From assembly GCA_012515495.1 (NCBI GenBank), contig JAAYYH010000230.1, positions 1-6,104 on the forward strand: DNA of 6,104 nt, read 5' to 3'. The notes below the pieces were generated by a model, which was not told the origin of the DNA, did not search any database, and saw only the letters and a list, made by a program, of their open reading frames with translations. This DNA is from Coriobacteriaceae bacterium. Lineage in GTDB: Bacteria > Actinomycetota > Coriobacteriia > Coriobacteriales > UBA8131. The position numbers and the translations under genes were made by a program. Positions 5,280 through 6,104 of the stretch are shown here, one piece after another. The stretch's first letter is position 1. Each line of letters starts with the position of its first letter.

Positions 5280-6104
5280 CTACATCACTCCAACCGCGTT
5301 GAGCGCAGGGTGTATTCCCGCCTCCACGATACAGTACCGCATAATAAAGCCTCCAACCAGCACGCAAACAGCCATGACCAACGGAGCGCTCGTCATCTTC
5401 CCACCCACAACGACATCGACACCTTTCCTGGCGATGATGATGTCGCCAACAAACGGAGCAAAAAGTCCCGTAGCGACAAATCCGCCCCAGAAGAGCCAGG
5501 CGTTCACACCAATCAGCAACTCGCGTACCGAGACTAATGCCGCGATATCGGTGCTGGTTAGTTCAGTGAGAACAGCGGCTGTTCCTGACAGAGTAACGTC
5601 CATACCAATAGATCCCAGCGGGTCATCACCAAGAAGAATACCAGCATTCACACCGCGTGTTGAAGCTGTAACGAACAGCACTAGCACAACTGCTTCAAGC
5701 GCGATGATTATCGCGTCAATCGACACAAGGTTGGTCAATGCTTTCGTGAACAGCTGTTGCGCGCCAGTAATGCGTGCGACTATGAGCACCAAAGCGGCAC
5801 CACAAGAAATCGAGGATAGCACAAACAACACCGGGAGCCAGGGATTAGACCAAAGTGGCACAGAGCGCAGCGATTCAAGCAACAATCCGGTATATAACAT
5901 GACAACAAAGGCTATTCCAGCTGCGATCAGCTCAAGTACTCTCAGCAACCAAATACTGCTGTGGCTCAGCGTACCTGACCAGTGAAGTAATAATGTGCTT
6001 GAAGCCAGGATGCAGGCCAGAAGCGCATATGCCCCGATTGTGATATACGATGGCGTCGGGCTGATGGCGAACAAGATAATCCTGTCGAGATGTCCAAGAT
6101 CCAA
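5280..6104 (-). CDS. NrfD/PsrC family membrane oxidoreductase subunit, 5' end outside window
   Basis: The frame is open to the right edge and stops with TAG at 5280-5282, giving 274 visible residues. The edge codon is TTG and is probably internal. The protein is almost wholly hydrophobic, with about seven to eight membrane helices visible. It begins at the conserved DLG..DR...F...PS loop of NrfD proteins, then has MLYTGLLLESLRSVPLW and PVLFVLSSISCGAAL (~69-105), and near the end LVGGFIMRYCIVEAG (~249-263), the family's typical last helix. Judging from that alignment, perhaps 50-80 residues, the first helices, are missing. NrfD-type subunits anchor molybdopterin or multihaem oxidoreductases in the membrane and exchange electrons with quinones; they bind no cofactor themselves. 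Catalytic and ferredoxin-like partners are expected upstream, beyond 6104. The next gene, the GntR regulator, starts one base after the stop. The substrate of the complex cannot be inferred. Confidence 0.88.
   Translation of the reverse strand: MDLGHLDRIILFAISPTPSYITIGAYALLACILASSTLLLHWSGTLSHSSIWLLRVLELIAAGIAFVVMLYTGLLLESLRSVPLWSNPWLPVLFVLSSISCGAALVLIVARITGAQQLFTKALTNLVSIDAIIIALEAVVLVLFVTASTRGVNAGILLGDDPLGSIGMDVTLSGTAAVLTELTSTDIAALVSVRELLIGVNAWLFWGGFVATGLFAPFVGDIIIARKGVDVVVGGKMTSAPLVMAVCVLVGGFIMRYCIVEAGIHPALNAVGVM

Noticed and set aside
5251..5985. Long + strand open frame (244 codons) opposite the NrfD gene
   Set aside because: The translation is Thr/Ser/Pro-rich without any domain. The opposite strand encodes an unmistakable NrfD protein with conserved motifs, so this is an antisense shadow.

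Overview
The window is bacterial DNA of roughly balanced base composition. It is densely coded and holds six protein genes, two of them cut by the window edges. A truncated NrfD-family quinone-interacting membrane subunit, a heterodisulfide-reductase-B-like iron-sulfur protein and an S8-family lipoprotein together suggest an anaerobic or respiratory bacterium with many redox modules. Eggerthellaceae/Coriobacteriia would fit, but that placement rests on gene content alone. No RNA gene, CRISPR array, insertion sequence or phage gene was seen.

Layout. (1) Positions 2-400 (+) hold the 3' part of a DUF3465 gene. It ends in a perfect 13-bp inverted repeat that straddles the stop codon and is probably its terminator. 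(2) Positions 479-2629 (-), convergent with it, encode a 716-residue subtilisin-type (S8) protease. It has a lipoprotein signal peptide, an I9-like propeptide region, an intact Asp/His/Asn/Ser catalytic set and a beta-rich C-terminal extension of about 220 residues that I do not recognise. (3) Positions 2630-2849 are a divergent intergenic region with two short inverted repeats that share a TAGTGC half-site. (4) Positions 2850-3716 (+) encode a 288-residue protein with two complete CCG cysteine modules (HdrB-like). (5) Positions 3763-6104 (-) are a three-gene run in the order NrfD-like subunit (5' end outside the window), YtrA-type GntR regulator, slipin (stomatin-like SPFH protein). The gaps are 1 and 4 bases, so this is almost certainly one translationally coupled operon, convergent with the CCG gene.

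How they may work together. The NrfD-like protein would exchange electrons with the quinone pool as the membrane anchor of an oxidoreductase whose other subunits should lie beyond position 6104. The GntR protein is a good candidate for autoregulating that operon. The slipin may organise or stabilise the membrane complex, or serve a membrane-stress role. The neighbouring CCG protein resembles the thiol/disulfide catalytic subunits that partner NrfD- or NarI-like membrane proteins in Dsr/Hme-type complexes. It is on the opposite strand, so a joint function is only an inference. The S8 lipoprotein and the DUF3465 protein look like independent envelope or exported functions.
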